Positions 7,516 through 15,686 of a stretch of 64,000 nt of DNA are shown piece after piece. The position numbers and the translations under genes were made by a program. Source of the DNA: Bog-473 sp963766995 (GTDB lineage Bacteria; Actinomycetota; Acidimicrobiia; Acidimicrobiales; RAAP-2); the NCBI GenBank assembly GCA_963766995.1, contig CAVYCE010000003.1, forward strand, positions 434,001 to 498,000, read 5' to 3'. Under the pieces are notes generated by a model. The model saw only the letters and a list, made by a program, of their open reading frames with translations, was not told the origin of the DNA and ran no database searches. How positions within the stretch are numbered: the stretch's first letter is position 1; each line of letters begins with the position of its first letter.

Positions 7516-8300
7516 TTCGGCGTCGATGGTGGCACGCGCCCGGGCCAGGCGCCACCGGGTGATGAGGCCCGGTGGGACTCCCCCAGCACCGCCAAGTCAG
7601 GCAGCAGCTGCAGGCCGACGAACACCCCACCCGTAGGCGTGAAGTGCACGCCGTCGTCGCATCGCATGGGCACACCATCGATGGACGGTGCGTATTGGCC
7701 CTGTGGCGAAATCATGGCCCCGAGGTCGAAGACATAGACGGGGTGACCGTTCTCGGTGGTCTCGCTCTTGGCCACCGACTCAATGATCTGGTTATCGATG
7801 TCCACCCGGCTGGGCGCATCCTCAGGCCAGATGCCACCGGAGGGACTGGTGCCGCTGTCGTAATAAGGGGATGTCATCAGCACCACCGCCGCCCCTCGTG
7901 AGCCGAGCACGTCCACCGCCTCCCGGAAACGTTGTGCCACGTATCGGTTGAAGCCGGCATCGCCCAGGTTCTGGTAGACGCCGCCCTCTTCTTGATTGAA
8001 CGTCTCGCCTCGACCCAAATACACGACCACGTCGGGGTTATAGGCGTCCACCCACTTGCGCCATTGGTCCAACAACGGACCAGGGTCACCCGGACCGCAG
8101 GGCTTGTCGGGGGCAATTGTGTAGAACAACACCTTGATCTGCTGGGCCATGGCCAGCGAGCAGCCAGGAATCCCCTCATTGATGATCTGCACGTTGACAT
8201 TGGACTCATAGCGGCTCAGTCCCACCGCCAACGTGCCGGCCATGGAGTCACCCACTAAGAGCACCTTGATGGGCTGGCCCGCCGCCGGCCCGGAGACCAC
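7491..8300 (-). CDS. SGNH-type hydrolase domain, probably the C-terminal half of a split acyltransferase
   Basis: The 269-residue frame has block I LLVGDSMAGTL (GDS, Ser19) and the C-terminal DGVHF (Asp216-x-x-His219) of SGNH esterases or acetyltransferases, plus an NEGIPGCS block. Proteins of the OafA type usually carry such a domain fused behind an acyltransferase-3 membrane domain, which is exactly what is encoded just upstream in another frame. The GTG at 8300 has no good ribosome binding site, and the same frame extends upstream only 16 codons to a stop. The likely job is O-acetylation of a cell wall or surface polysaccharide outside the membrane. Confidence 0.75.
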   Translation of the reverse strand: MVSGPAAGQPIKVLLVGDSMAGTLAVGLSRYESNVNVQIINEGIPGCSLAMAQQIKVLFYTIAPDKPCGPGDPGPLLDQWRKWVDAYNPDVVVYLGRGETFNQEEGGVYQNLGDAGFNRYVAQRFREAVDVLGSRGAAVVLMTSPYYDSGTSPSGGIWPEDAPSRVDIDNQIIESVAKSETTENGHPVYVFDLGAMISPQGQYAPSIDGVPMRCDDGVHFTPTGGVFVGLQLLPDLAVLGESHRASSPGGAWPGRVPPSTPKWYAPLPC

Positions 8301-9840
8301 GGGCGCCGCCGCTCCTGTCGGGCAGCGCGGGGTTCAACACCGACTGGATCCCGTTGGCCGGCGTACCCGGCGCCGTGGTGGGGGTGGTGGTTGGACTAGT
8401 GGCCTCATGCGACAACTTGGAATCGCCCGCGCCCTGCCCCTGGAGCGACGCACCGGCCAGTGGCACCAACGTGCTCACGCACACCAAGGCCAAGGCGGCA
8501 CCGGCAGCCACCGGAGTGGCCACCCACGAGCGCCACCGAGACAGGGCACCCCGCCGAATGGGCACTTCGATCAAGTGGTAACTCAACGCCGCGATGGTCA
8601 CCGTCACCGCCACCCGGGCCCCGAACAAGGGGTACACGCCCCAGTGCAACCGAGACCCGGACATGACCAACAGCACGGGCCAGTACCAGAGGTACACGCC
8701 ATAGGAGATGCGACCCAGCGCAGCCAGCGGCCACAGTTCGAGGAACCGCACCGTTGGGCCCCATGGCGCCACCACCGCGCCAATGACCACCAGGCCTGCC
8801 GCCAACGAAGCCAGCAAAAAACCACCGCTAAATGCGAACGTCGATGACTCGGTCATGGTGGCCCAGAGCACGCCGGTGCCGACGGCGCCGATAACGCCGA
8901 GGACGGCCCCGAATCGAGCGAAGCCTCGGCTGGCCGCGCCCTCCTTCCACACGGTGAGCCCCAGTGCCACCGCCGCCCCCACTAAGAGAGCCTGGGCCCG
9001 GGTGTCGGTGCCGTAATAGGCCCGGGTGGTGTAGCCGGCGGGCGCCAAACGACCCATGAGGAGGGCACTGGCCAGCGCACCGAATGAAGCCAGGGCGAAC
9101 AGGAGGTGCAGCCGCCTCCGCCGCCTGACAGCCAGGTCCGGCCCGGCATCATTGGCGAACATCATGAGATGTGTCCCGCCCAACACCCGCACCGTCCACA
9201 CCCGTTGATGGCTGCGCCGAGTCCGACGGCGCTCGCGGCGCTCCTGGCGGCGTGATGGCCTGCCCCCCACGGTCAGCACGGCCAGCACGATCAGCGGCCA
9301 CACCAGATAAAACTGCTCCTCAATGGCCAGCGACCAGGTGTGCAATAAGGGCGAGGGCTGCGCGGTGGCCGAGAAGTAACTGACCCCGCCGTGAATGGAA
9401 TACCAGTTGGAGGCGTAGAAGATGGTGGCCAACGCATCCCCAATGACATGGGGGGTGGCCAGGAGCGAGGGGAAGGCCAACAGCACCACCCCGATGGCCG
9501 CTACGAGGAGGAAGAGCGCCGGCAGCAAGCGGCGGGCCCGGCCGGCCCAGAAGCGGCTGAGGCGGATGGTCCCGGTGGCGGACCACTCCGTCACCAGGAG
9601 CGATGTGATGAGGAAGCCCGAGAGGACGAAGAAGGTGTCCACGCCATAGAAGCCGCCCGGCACCGAACTCAGGCCGGTGTGAAAGGCGATGACTCCCAGC
9701 ACGGCGAAGGCCCGGACGCCGTCCAATCCGGCGATGCGGCGCAGTGATGGGCGACCCCCCGTTGCCGGATCACCGATGGTCCCCTCCACAATGGGGGAAC
9801 GTTCAGCGACCCCGTCCCCTGCGTTAGCGTCCGTGACCAT
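8248..9840 (-). CDS. Acyltransferase 3 (OafA/YrhL-like) membrane O-acyltransferase
   Basis: The 530-residue integral membrane protein starts with GLDGVRAFAVLGVIAFH, where the His is the conserved acyltransferase-3 residue, followed by GFYGVDTFFVLSGFLIT and LLHTWSLAIEEQFYLVWP, all hallmarks of the family. About ten hydrophobic helices follow. The tail is a Thr/Pro-rich linker (TSPTTTPTTAPGTPANG) leading into an abnormal end, while an SGNH domain continues in the +1 frame. One extra base near 8320 would explain this. The ATG at 9840 is preferred: a TATCTT -10 box sits 10 nt before it. Its start codon overlaps the divergent gadB start (CATG). Confidence 0.82.
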   Translation of the reverse strand: MVTDANAGDGVAERSPIVEGTIGDPATGGRPSLRRIAGLDGVRAFAVLGVIAFHTGLSSVPGGFYGVDTFFVLSGFLITSLLVTEWSATGTIRLSRFWAGRARRLLPALFLLVAAIGVVLLAFPSLLATPHVIGDALATIFYASNWYSIHGGVSYFSATAQPSPLLHTWSLAIEEQFYLVWPLIVLAVLTVGGRPSRRQERRERRRTRRSHQRVWTVRVLGGTHLMMFANDAGPDLAVRRRRRLHLLFALASFGALASALLMGRLAPAGYTTRAYYGTDTRAQALLVGAAVALGLTVWKEGAASRGFARFGAVLGVIGAVGTGVLWATMTESSTFAFSGGFLLASLAAGLVVIGAVVAPWGPTVRFLELWPLAALGRISYGVYLWYWPVLLVMSGSRLHWGVYPLFGARVAVTVTIAALSYHLIEVPIRRGALSRWRSWVATPVAAGAALALVCVSTLVPLAGASLQGQGAGDSKLSHEATSPTTTPTTAPGTPANGIQSVLNPALPDRSGGARGLRAGGGPAHQGALSG

Positions 9841-9856
9841 GCTGAGCCGCAAGATA
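9825..9856. promoter_or_regulatory. Overlapping divergent leaderless promoters of gadB and the acyltransferase
   Basis: On the plus strand TAGCGT (9825-9830) lies 8 nt before the gadB ATG at 9839. On the minus strand TATCTT (9856-9851) lies 10 nt before the acyltransferase ATG at 9840. Each -10 box sits inside the first codons of the opposite gene, and the two start codons share CATG. Confidence 0.5.
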
Positions 9857-11317
9857 CCGCTGGAGGCGGCCTCACCCCATGTCGTGCCCACGTACGCCTC
9901 CCGCGGACTGGCCCAGGCCGTCTCCCGCTATGAGCTGCCCGAGTCGTCGATGGACCCCGCCGCGGCCTACCAGCTCATCCACGACGAGCTGGCCCTCGAT
10001 GCGAATCCTGCTCTCAACCTGGCCACCTTCGTCACCACCTACATGGATGCCGAGGCCGACCGCCTCATGGCCGAGACCATAAATAAGAACGCCATCGACT
10101 GGGACGAATATCCCCAGACGGTGGCCCTGCAGGACCGCTGCGTCAACATGCTGAGCCGCCTCTTCAATGCGGCCGAGCACCATGACGCCGTTGGGACCGC
10201 CACGGTGGGGTCGTCGGAGGCCATCCATCTGGCCGGTTTGGCGCTGAAGTTCCGCTGGCGCGCTGCTCGCCTGGCGGCGGGCCGCTCCGTCGGCAACCCG
10301 AACATCGTCATGGGAGCCAACGTGCAGGTGTGCTGGGAGAAGTTCGCCCGCTACTTCGACGTCGAGCCTCGATACGTGCCCCTGACCCCGTCCCGCTTCG
10401 TGATCGGCGTCGATGAAGCCATGGCCTTGGTCGACGAGAACACCATCGGCGTAGTGGGGATTTTGGGCTCGACCTACACGGGCGAGTACGAGCCCATCGC
10501 TGCACTCGACGCCGCCCTGAGTGAGCTCTGCGAGTCGAAGGGTGGCGCGGCGGCCGGGTGGGATGTGCCACTGCATGTTGACGCTGCGTCAGGTGGTTTC
10601 GTGGCGCCGTTCCTGTCGCCGGAGTTGCTGTGGGACTTCCAGCTGGATCGAGTGCATTCCATCAACGTCAGCGGTCACAAGTTCGGGCTGGTGTATCCGG
10701 GTGTGGGCTGGGTGATCTGGCGGGAATCAGCCGACTTGCCGCAGGAGCTGATCTTCGAGGTCGACTACTTGGGTGGGTCGCATGCCAACTTCGGGCTGAA
10801 CTTCTCGCGGGGCGCCTCCCAAATTGTGGGCCAGTACTACAACCTCATCCGGCTGGGCCGCCAGGGCTACCGCGAAATAATGCTGGCGCTGGCCGACACC
10901 GCGCAATGGATCGCCGCCTCCTTGGGACAGCTCGACGGCGTGCAGATGATCAACGCCGGCACCGACCTGCCGGTGGTGTGCTTTCAGTTATCCGATGGGG
11001 CCGACTCTGGCTGCAACGTGTTCGATCTCTCTGACCATCTGCGCCAGCGGGGCTGGGTGGTGCCCGCCTACCGGATGGCAGCCGACGCCGAGTCGGTGGC
11101 CGTGCTGCGGATTGTGGTGCGCGAGGGCCTGTCCCGAGATATGGCTGAGGCGCTCGTGTCTGACATCACCGCTGCGTTGGATCACCTGCGCGCGCACGGG
11201 TCCGCCATTTCCCCCGCATCGCCGGCCAGCCCCGCATCGCCGGCCAGCCCCGTCAGTGCGGCCCGTCCCGCCAAGCCCCGGTCGAAATCCAAGCCCAAGA
11301 CGAAGGCCGTATGTTGA
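9839..11317 (+). CDS. gadB: Glutamate decarboxylase
   Basis: This PLP-dependent group II decarboxylase has 492 residues. Conserved blocks include AAYQLIHDELALDANPALN, NLATFVTTYMD, DEYPQTVALQDRCVNML, TVGSSEAIHLAGLALKFRWR, LHVDAASGGF (His246, Asp248) and the PLP lysine in SGHKFGLVYPG (Lys281). These are glutamate decarboxylase signatures. It makes GABA from glutamate, using up a proton, in the cytosol. The start at 9839 agrees with the family N-terminus. The C-terminal tail (SPASPASP repeats, then a Lys-rich stretch) is extra and low complexity, made by an 18-bp tandem repeat. No glutamate/GABA antiporter lies nearby, so acid resistance is not implied by context. Confidence 0.92.
   Translation: MLSRKIPLEAASPHVVPTYASRGLAQAVSRYELPESSMDPAAAYQLIHDELALDANPALNLATFVTTYMDAEADRLMAETINKNAIDWDEYPQTVALQDRCVNMLSRLFNAAEHHDAVGTATVGSSEAIHLAGLALKFRWRAARLAAGRSVGNPNIVMGANVQVCWEKFARYFDVEPRYVPLTPSRFVIGVDEAMALVDENTIGVVGILGSTYTGEYEPIAALDAALSELCESKGGAAAGWDVPLHVDAASGGFVAPFLSPELLWDFQLDRVHSINVSGHKFGLVYPGVGWVIWRESADLPQELIFEVDYLGGSHANFGLNFSRGASQIVGQYYNLIRLGRQGYREIMLALADTAQWIAASLGQLDGVQMINAGTDLPVVCFQLSDGADSGCNVFDLSDHLRQRGWVVPAYRMAADAESVAVLRIVVREGLSRDMAEALVSDITAALDHLRAHGSAISPASPASPASPASPVSAARPAKPRSKSKPKTKAVC
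11212..11247 (+). repeat. 18-bp tandem repeat in the gadB tail
   Basis: Two perfect copies of an 18-bp unit (CCCCGCATCGCCGGCCAG) encode SPASPA-type repeats at the gadB C-terminus. Confidence 0.8.
11310..11315 (+). promoter_or_regulatory. -10 box for a leaderless oxidoreductase transcript
   Basis: TATGTT ends 6 nt before the ATG at 11322, the spacing expected when transcription starts at the start codon. It overlaps the gadB stop codon. Confidence 0.45.
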
Positions 11318-11321
11318 GGCC

Positions 11322-12305
11322 ATGTTGAAGATCGGAATACTGGGCGCCGCCCGCATCGCACCCACCGCGCTCATAAAGCCGGCGGCCCGTACCAAAGCGG
11401 CCACGGTCGAAGTGGTAGCCGCTCGCGATGCCGCCAAAGCACACGAGTTCGCCAACAAGCACCACATCCCCCGCATTGCTGACTCCTACGAGGCCTTGTT
11501 ACAGGACCCCGACATCGATGCCATTTACAACCCCCTCCCTAATGGCCTGCACGGGCAATGGACGATCAAGGCGTTGGCGGCCGGCAAGCACGTGCTGTGC
11601 GAAAAGCCCTTCACCGCCAATGCCGATGAGGCTCGCTTGGTGGCCGAAGCGGCGGCGGCCCACCGCGGGCTCGTGGTCATGGAGGCCTTCCACTACCAGT
11701 ACCACCCCATGACCAAGCGATTGGTCGAGATTGTGCAGTCGGGTGAACTGGGCACGATCAAGGAAATCGACATCTCGTTCTCGGCGCCCTTGGCCCGCAA
11801 GGGCGACATCCGTTACCAGCTCGGCCTGGCCGGCGGGGCCACGATGGATATGGGTTGCTACCCGATTTCACTGCTCCGACTGCTGGCGGCCGGCCCTCAA
11901 GTGGTCAGCGCCACGGCCAAGCAATCCTCGCCGGGCGTCGACCGCGCCATGGATGCGCGTTTCTCCCTCCCCGAAGGTGGCACCGCCCGCATCCGCTGCT
12001 CCATGTTCTCCTCATCCGTGCTCCGCCTCCACGCGCAGGTCACCGGCACCGAGGGCACGCTCACGGTGTTCAACCCGTTCGCTCCGCACCTGTTCCACCG
12101 GGTGCGCATTGAATCGCCGTCGGGCACGCGCCGAGAAAAGTTCTCCCGCAAGGCCACCTACGACTACCAACTGGAGGCCTTCGTCGCCGCGGTCGAAGAC
12201 GGCGCCGCCTTCCCCACCACCGCCGTCGATGCCATCCGCACCATGGAGCTCATCGACAGCATCTACACGGCGGCCGGACTGCCACTGCGACTCCCCACCG
12301 CCTAA
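11322..12305 (+). CDS. Gfo/Idh/MocA-family oxidoreductase
   Basis: The 327-residue protein has an N-terminal Rossmann fold beginning KIGILGAARIA, the NPLPNGLHGQW block, and the family motif CEKPF (Glu94-Lys95-Pro96) whose Lys is catalytic. The C-terminal alpha/beta domain contains GGATMDMGCYPISLLR, typical of dehydrogenases acting on sugars or dihydrodiols. It would use NAD(P) on a polyol-type substrate that cannot be named. It begins the oxidoreductase-tldD-tldE group; its TAA stop overlaps the tldD ATG by one base. Confidence 0.87.
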   Translation: MLKIGILGAARIAPTALIKPAARTKAATVEVVAARDAAKAHEFANKHHIPRIADSYEALLQDPDIDAIYNPLPNGLHGQWTIKALAAGKHVLCEKPFTANADEARLVAEAAAAHRGLVVMEAFHYQYHPMTKRLVEIVQSGELGTIKEIDISFSAPLARKGDIRYQLGLAGGATMDMGCYPISLLRLLAAGPQVVSATAKQSSPGVDRAMDARFSLPEGGTARIRCSMFSSSVLRLHAQVTGTEGTLTVFNPFAPHLFHRVRIESPSGTRREKFSRKATYDYQLEAFVAAVEDGAAFPTTAVDAIRTMELIDSIYTAAGLPLRLPTA

Positions 12306-13801
12306 TGCCACTCCACGCCGACCATCTCGCCGCCCTCACCGACGCCGCGTTATCGGCCGCCACCGCTGCGGGCTGTTCGAACGCCCAACTGCGGGTCGAG
12401 CGCATTCGCTCCCAAGAAGTCCGACTCCGCGATGCCGCCCCCGAAGGCTCATCTGACGACACCGAACTCGGCATGGGGGTTCGGGTGGTCATTGACGGAT
12501 CCATGGGGTTCGCCGCCTCCGTGGACGTCGGCCCCGAGGAGGCGGCCAACCTCGTCTCTTTGGCTATTGAGACGGCCAAGGTCACGGCCCGAGCCGGGGG
12601 CGGGCGGGTGGAGTTGGCCGATGAGCCGTCGCACGGCGTGGTGGACTGGACGAGCGCATTCGACATCGATCCAGCGTCAGTTTCGCTGGCCGACAAGGTG
12701 GCGTTGTTTGAAGCCTGGAGCCGAGACCTTTTAGCGCCGGGGGCCGTGTCGCATGTGACGGCGTCGGTGCTGAGTGTGGGCGAGGACACTTATTTGGCGG
12801 ATCTGGCCGGGACGCGGGCGACGCAGCATCGAGTGCGGATGTACCCCGTGGTTGAGGCGTTGGCAGTCGGGGACGACGGTTTTGAGACGATGCGTACCTT
12901 GGCGCCGCCGGTAGGCCGTGGGTGGGAATACGTGGCCGGTGGCGTGAATGGCGGTTGGGATTGGGCGGCCGAGCTTTCGTCGCTGCCTGAATTGCTGGCG
13001 GAAAAGATGGCCGCTCCCTCGGTGACCGCCGGTGTCTATGACGTGGTGGTCGATCCATCGAACTTGTGGCTGACCATTCACGAATCCATCGGCCATGCCA
13101 CCGAGCTAGACCGAGCTGTCGGGTATGAAGCCGCCTACGCCGGCACCTCATTTGCCACCTTCGATCAGCTGCACACCCTGCGCTACGGCTCGCCCGTGAT
13201 GCATGTCACCGGCGATCGCACGGTTGAACACGGACTGGCCACCGTGGCCATCGACAGCGAGGGCGTGGCGGCGCAATCCTTTGACCTTGTCCGGAATGGT
13301 GTGCTGGCGGGCTACCAACTCGATCGCTCCATCGCGTCGCATATGGGACTGGGTCGATCCAACGGGTGCGCCTTTGCCGACTCGCCCTTACACGTTCCGA
13401 TTCAGCGCATGGCCAATGTGTCGTTGGCTCACTCTGGTGCAGAGGGGCCCTCGACGGAAGAACTGATTGCCGGCGTGCACCGGGGCATCTTTATCGTGGG
13501 TGACAAGAGCTGGTCCATCGATATGCAGCGATACAACTTCCAGTTCACCGGTCAGCGCTTCTTCCGAATAGAGAATGGTCGGCTGGCTGGACAAGTCCGA
13601 GACGTGGCGTATCAAGCCACAACGACTGAGTTTTGGGGCGCCATGGAGGCGGTGGGCGGCTCGTCCACGTGGGTGCTCGGCGGCGCCTTCAACTGTGGCA
13701 AGGGACAACCGGGACAAGTAGCGCCGGTCAGCCACGGCTGCCCGTCAGTGTTGGTGCGAGGCGTTCGAATACTCAACGCGCGGGAAGAGGCGGGGCACTG
13801 A
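12305..13801 (+). CDS. tldD: TldD-type metalloprotease
   Basis: The 498-residue protein carries the zinc motif HESIGH (His259-Glu260, His264) inside TIHESIGHATELDRA, the diagnostic TldD signature, with the downstream GYEAAYAGTSF block and a GGAFNCGKGQP segment near the C-terminus. TldD and TldE form a complex that degrades unfolded peptides and matures some modified peptides, as shown for microcin B17 in enterobacteria. It sits directly before tldE with a 5-nt gap. No peptide precursor gene is seen nearby, so a housekeeping role is the safest reading. Confidence 0.92.
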   Translation: MPLHADHLAALTDAALSAATAAGCSNAQLRVERIRSQEVRLRDAAPEGSSDDTELGMGVRVVIDGSMGFAASVDVGPEEAANLVSLAIETAKVTARAGGGRVELADEPSHGVVDWTSAFDIDPASVSLADKVALFEAWSRDLLAPGAVSHVTASVLSVGEDTYLADLAGTRATQHRVRMYPVVEALAVGDDGFETMRTLAPPVGRGWEYVAGGVNGGWDWAAELSSLPELLAEKMAAPSVTAGVYDVVVDPSNLWLTIHESIGHATELDRAVGYEAAYAGTSFATFDQLHTLRYGSPVMHVTGDRTVEHGLATVAIDSEGVAAQSFDLVRNGVLAGYQLDRSIASHMGLGRSNGCAFADSPLHVPIQRMANVSLAHSGAEGPSTEELIAGVHRGIFIVGDKSWSIDMQRYNFQFTGQRFFRIENGRLAGQVRDVAYQATTTEFWGAMEAVGGSSTWVLGGAFNCGKGQPGQVAPVSHGCPSVLVRGVRILNAREEAGH

Positions 13802-13806
13802 TCACG

Positions 13807-15288
13807 ATGATCGAAGCGCAGGCTGTCGTCGAAGACGCGTTACTGGTCGCGGCGCGCCTAGGCGCCGATGGCTGCATCGTGCTGGTCGACGAGGAAAGTC
13901 ACGCGGACGTCCGCTTTGCTCTCAACACCACGACGACCAATGGGGTACGCCGTGATCGCACCGTGACAGTGGTAGTGATGGTCGGCAGGTCAGTGGGCAC
14001 TTCCCGGCGCAGCGGTGTGGTCGACTTGGAGGAGATGGTGGGGGCCGCGTTGATGGATGCCCGGAGCGCCCCTCCGGCCGAAGACGCGTCGACACTGATC
14101 GATGGCATGGCCGCGGCACGTGGCGCCGGCCGAGGTGGAGTGGCGGCGTCCGTGGCCTTTGGGCAGCCTCCAGTGCTGACGGACCTGTCCGCGCTGGGCG
14201 GGGTGCTGTCGGAATTGTCGGGGGCGTTCGCTCGGGCCCGCTCGCTCGATGTGGTGTTGGCCGGATTCGCCGAATTCGGCGTCTCCACGCTGTACCTCGG
14301 GTCATCGACCGGCGTGCGGCTGTCGCATTCGCAGCCCACCGGGGCGGTCAATCTGGTGGGTCGCTCGTCGGACGGGGCGCGATCGGCGTGGACGGGCATG
14401 GGGGCCGAACGTATCGGCGAGATCTCGTTCGGCGACATGGAAGACGAACTGTGGCGGCGGCTCGAATGGGCCCGCCAACCGGTGTCGTTGGAAGCGGGAC
14501 GATACGAGGTGATACTGCCGCCATCGGGCGTGGCCGACATGATGGGGACGTTGTGCTTCTACAGCATGTGCGGCCAAGATGCCGAGGACGGGCGGACAGT
14601 GTTCTCCTCGACCACTGGTGGCGGTGGCACTCGGGTCGGTGAGCAGCTGTCTGCCACCCCGTTCACGTTGTACAGCGATCCCTTTGAGCCCGATCTCGAG
14701 TGCCTGCCTTTCGTGGCGGCGTCATCGTCGGATACTGAAACGTCGGTGTTCGACAATGGTCTGCCCACTGAGCGGACGGAGTGGATTCGGGATGGGCGGC
14801 TGGCTCAGCTGCGCTACCACCGGGCGGGTGCGGCCAGATCGGGCGTGAAGGCCGCGCCATACATCGACAACTTGATTCTGCGGGTACCTGATGCGGCGGG
14901 CGCGGCGGGCGCGGCGGGCGCGGCGGGCGCGGCGGGCGCGGCGGGCGCGGCGGCGACCAATGCCAGCGTGGATGACATGGTGTCCCGGACCGAACGTGGA
15001 CTGCTGCTCACCTGCCTCTGGTACATCCGAGAGGTCGATCCCGCCACCGCTCTGGTCACAGGCCTGACCCGTGATGGCGTCTACGTGGTGGAAGACGGGA
15101 AGGTGGTTGGAGCCGCCAACAACTTCCGCTTCAACGAGAGCCCCGTGGATCTCTTGGTCCGGGCCACCGAGGTCGGTGCCCCAGTGCGTGCGCTGGGACG
15201 GGAGCTCGGCGAATACCTGAACCGGGCCATCATGCCGCCCCTGCGCATTCCCGATTTCAACATGAGTTCAGTGAGCCAAGCCAGCTGA
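13807..15288 (+). CDS. tldE: TldE/PmbA-type partner of TldD
   Basis: The 493-residue protein follows tldD and matches the PmbA/TldE subunit: an N-terminal alpha/beta domain, FGVSTLYLGSSTGVR, the ILPPSGVADMMG block, and a C-terminal GLLLTCLWYIREVDPATALVTGLTRDGVYVVEDGK. It lacks the HExxxH motif, as expected for the non-catalytic subunit. The ATG at 13807 follows the tldD stop by 5 nt. A low-complexity stretch of six Ala-Ala-Gly units (about residues 363-380) from a 9-bp tandem repeat interrupts the domain after VPD. It probably forms a flexible loop and may vary between strains. Confidence 0.9.
   Translation: MIEAQAVVEDALLVAARLGADGCIVLVDEESHADVRFALNTTTTNGVRRDRTVTVVVMVGRSVGTSRRSGVVDLEEMVGAALMDARSAPPAEDASTLIDGMAAARGAGRGGVAASVAFGQPPVLTDLSALGGVLSELSGAFARARSLDVVLAGFAEFGVSTLYLGSSTGVRLSHSQPTGAVNLVGRSSDGARSAWTGMGAERIGEISFGDMEDELWRRLEWARQPVSLEAGRYEVILPPSGVADMMGTLCFYSMCGQDAEDGRTVFSSTTGGGGTRVGEQLSATPFTLYSDPFEPDLECLPFVAASSSDTETSVFDNGLPTERTEWIRDGRLAQLRYHRAGAARSGVKAAPYIDNLILRVPDAAGAAGAAGAAGAAGAAGAAATNASVDDMVSRTERGLLLTCLWYIREVDPATALVTGLTRDGVYVVEDGKVVGAANNFRFNESPVDLLVRATEVGAPVRALGRELGEYLNRAIMPPLRIPDFNMSSVSQAS
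14893..14955 (+). repeat. 9-bp tandem repeat inside tldE
   Basis: Six perfect copies of GCGGCGGGC (14893-14946) and a degenerate seventh encode in-frame Ala-Ala-Gly repeats. The unit length is a multiple of three, so copy-number change keeps the frame. Confidence 0.9.
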
Positions 15289-15300
15289 TTGCTCCATCAG

Positions 15301-15600
15301 CTACATCAGCGTGCGCTCGCCCGCCACGTCATACATGACCACCGAAGCGGAGATGGGATTGACGCTTGGGGTCTCGGAAGGCGCGGCCGACATCAAGCCG
15401 ACGAGATGCTGGTCCAGGCTGCCCTGATCCGCCCAACGCTCAAAGAGGAGCACCCGTGATGGATCGAGCGGGTCGGCGCTGAACGTGTACTCCAGGCAGC
15501 CAGCTTCCGCCCGTGAAGCCCCCATCGAATCGTGCCGTGACCTCAGGAATGCCTCCCGCTCTTCGGGATTGACGATGAATGTGCCGCCGACGATGACCAT
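15301..15600 (-). CDS. Antibiotic biosynthesis monooxygenase (ABM) domain protein
   Basis: The 99-residue protein is a single ABM/YgiN-like dimeric alpha-beta barrel: VIVGGTFIVNPEEREAFL, GCLEYTFSADPLDPSRVLLFERWAD and QHLVGLM are the usual blocks. Members act as small quinol monooxygenases or heme-degrading enzymes; no cofactor ligand allows a choice here. The ATG at 15600 has a strong GGGGAGG upstream. It is convergent with tldE, whose stop is 12 nt away. Confidence 0.8.
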   Translation of the reverse strand: MVIVGGTFIVNPEEREAFLRSRHDSMGASRAEAGCLEYTFSADPLDPSRVLLFERWADQGSLDQHLVGLMSAAPSETPSVNPISASVVMYDVAGERTLM

Positions 15601-15686
15601 GCCTGCCTCCCCTTTTATGTCAGTGCTCCCTCACTGTCTACTTCTTTCGAACACGGCGCCATCGATGCCGACCGTTCACAATTGCG

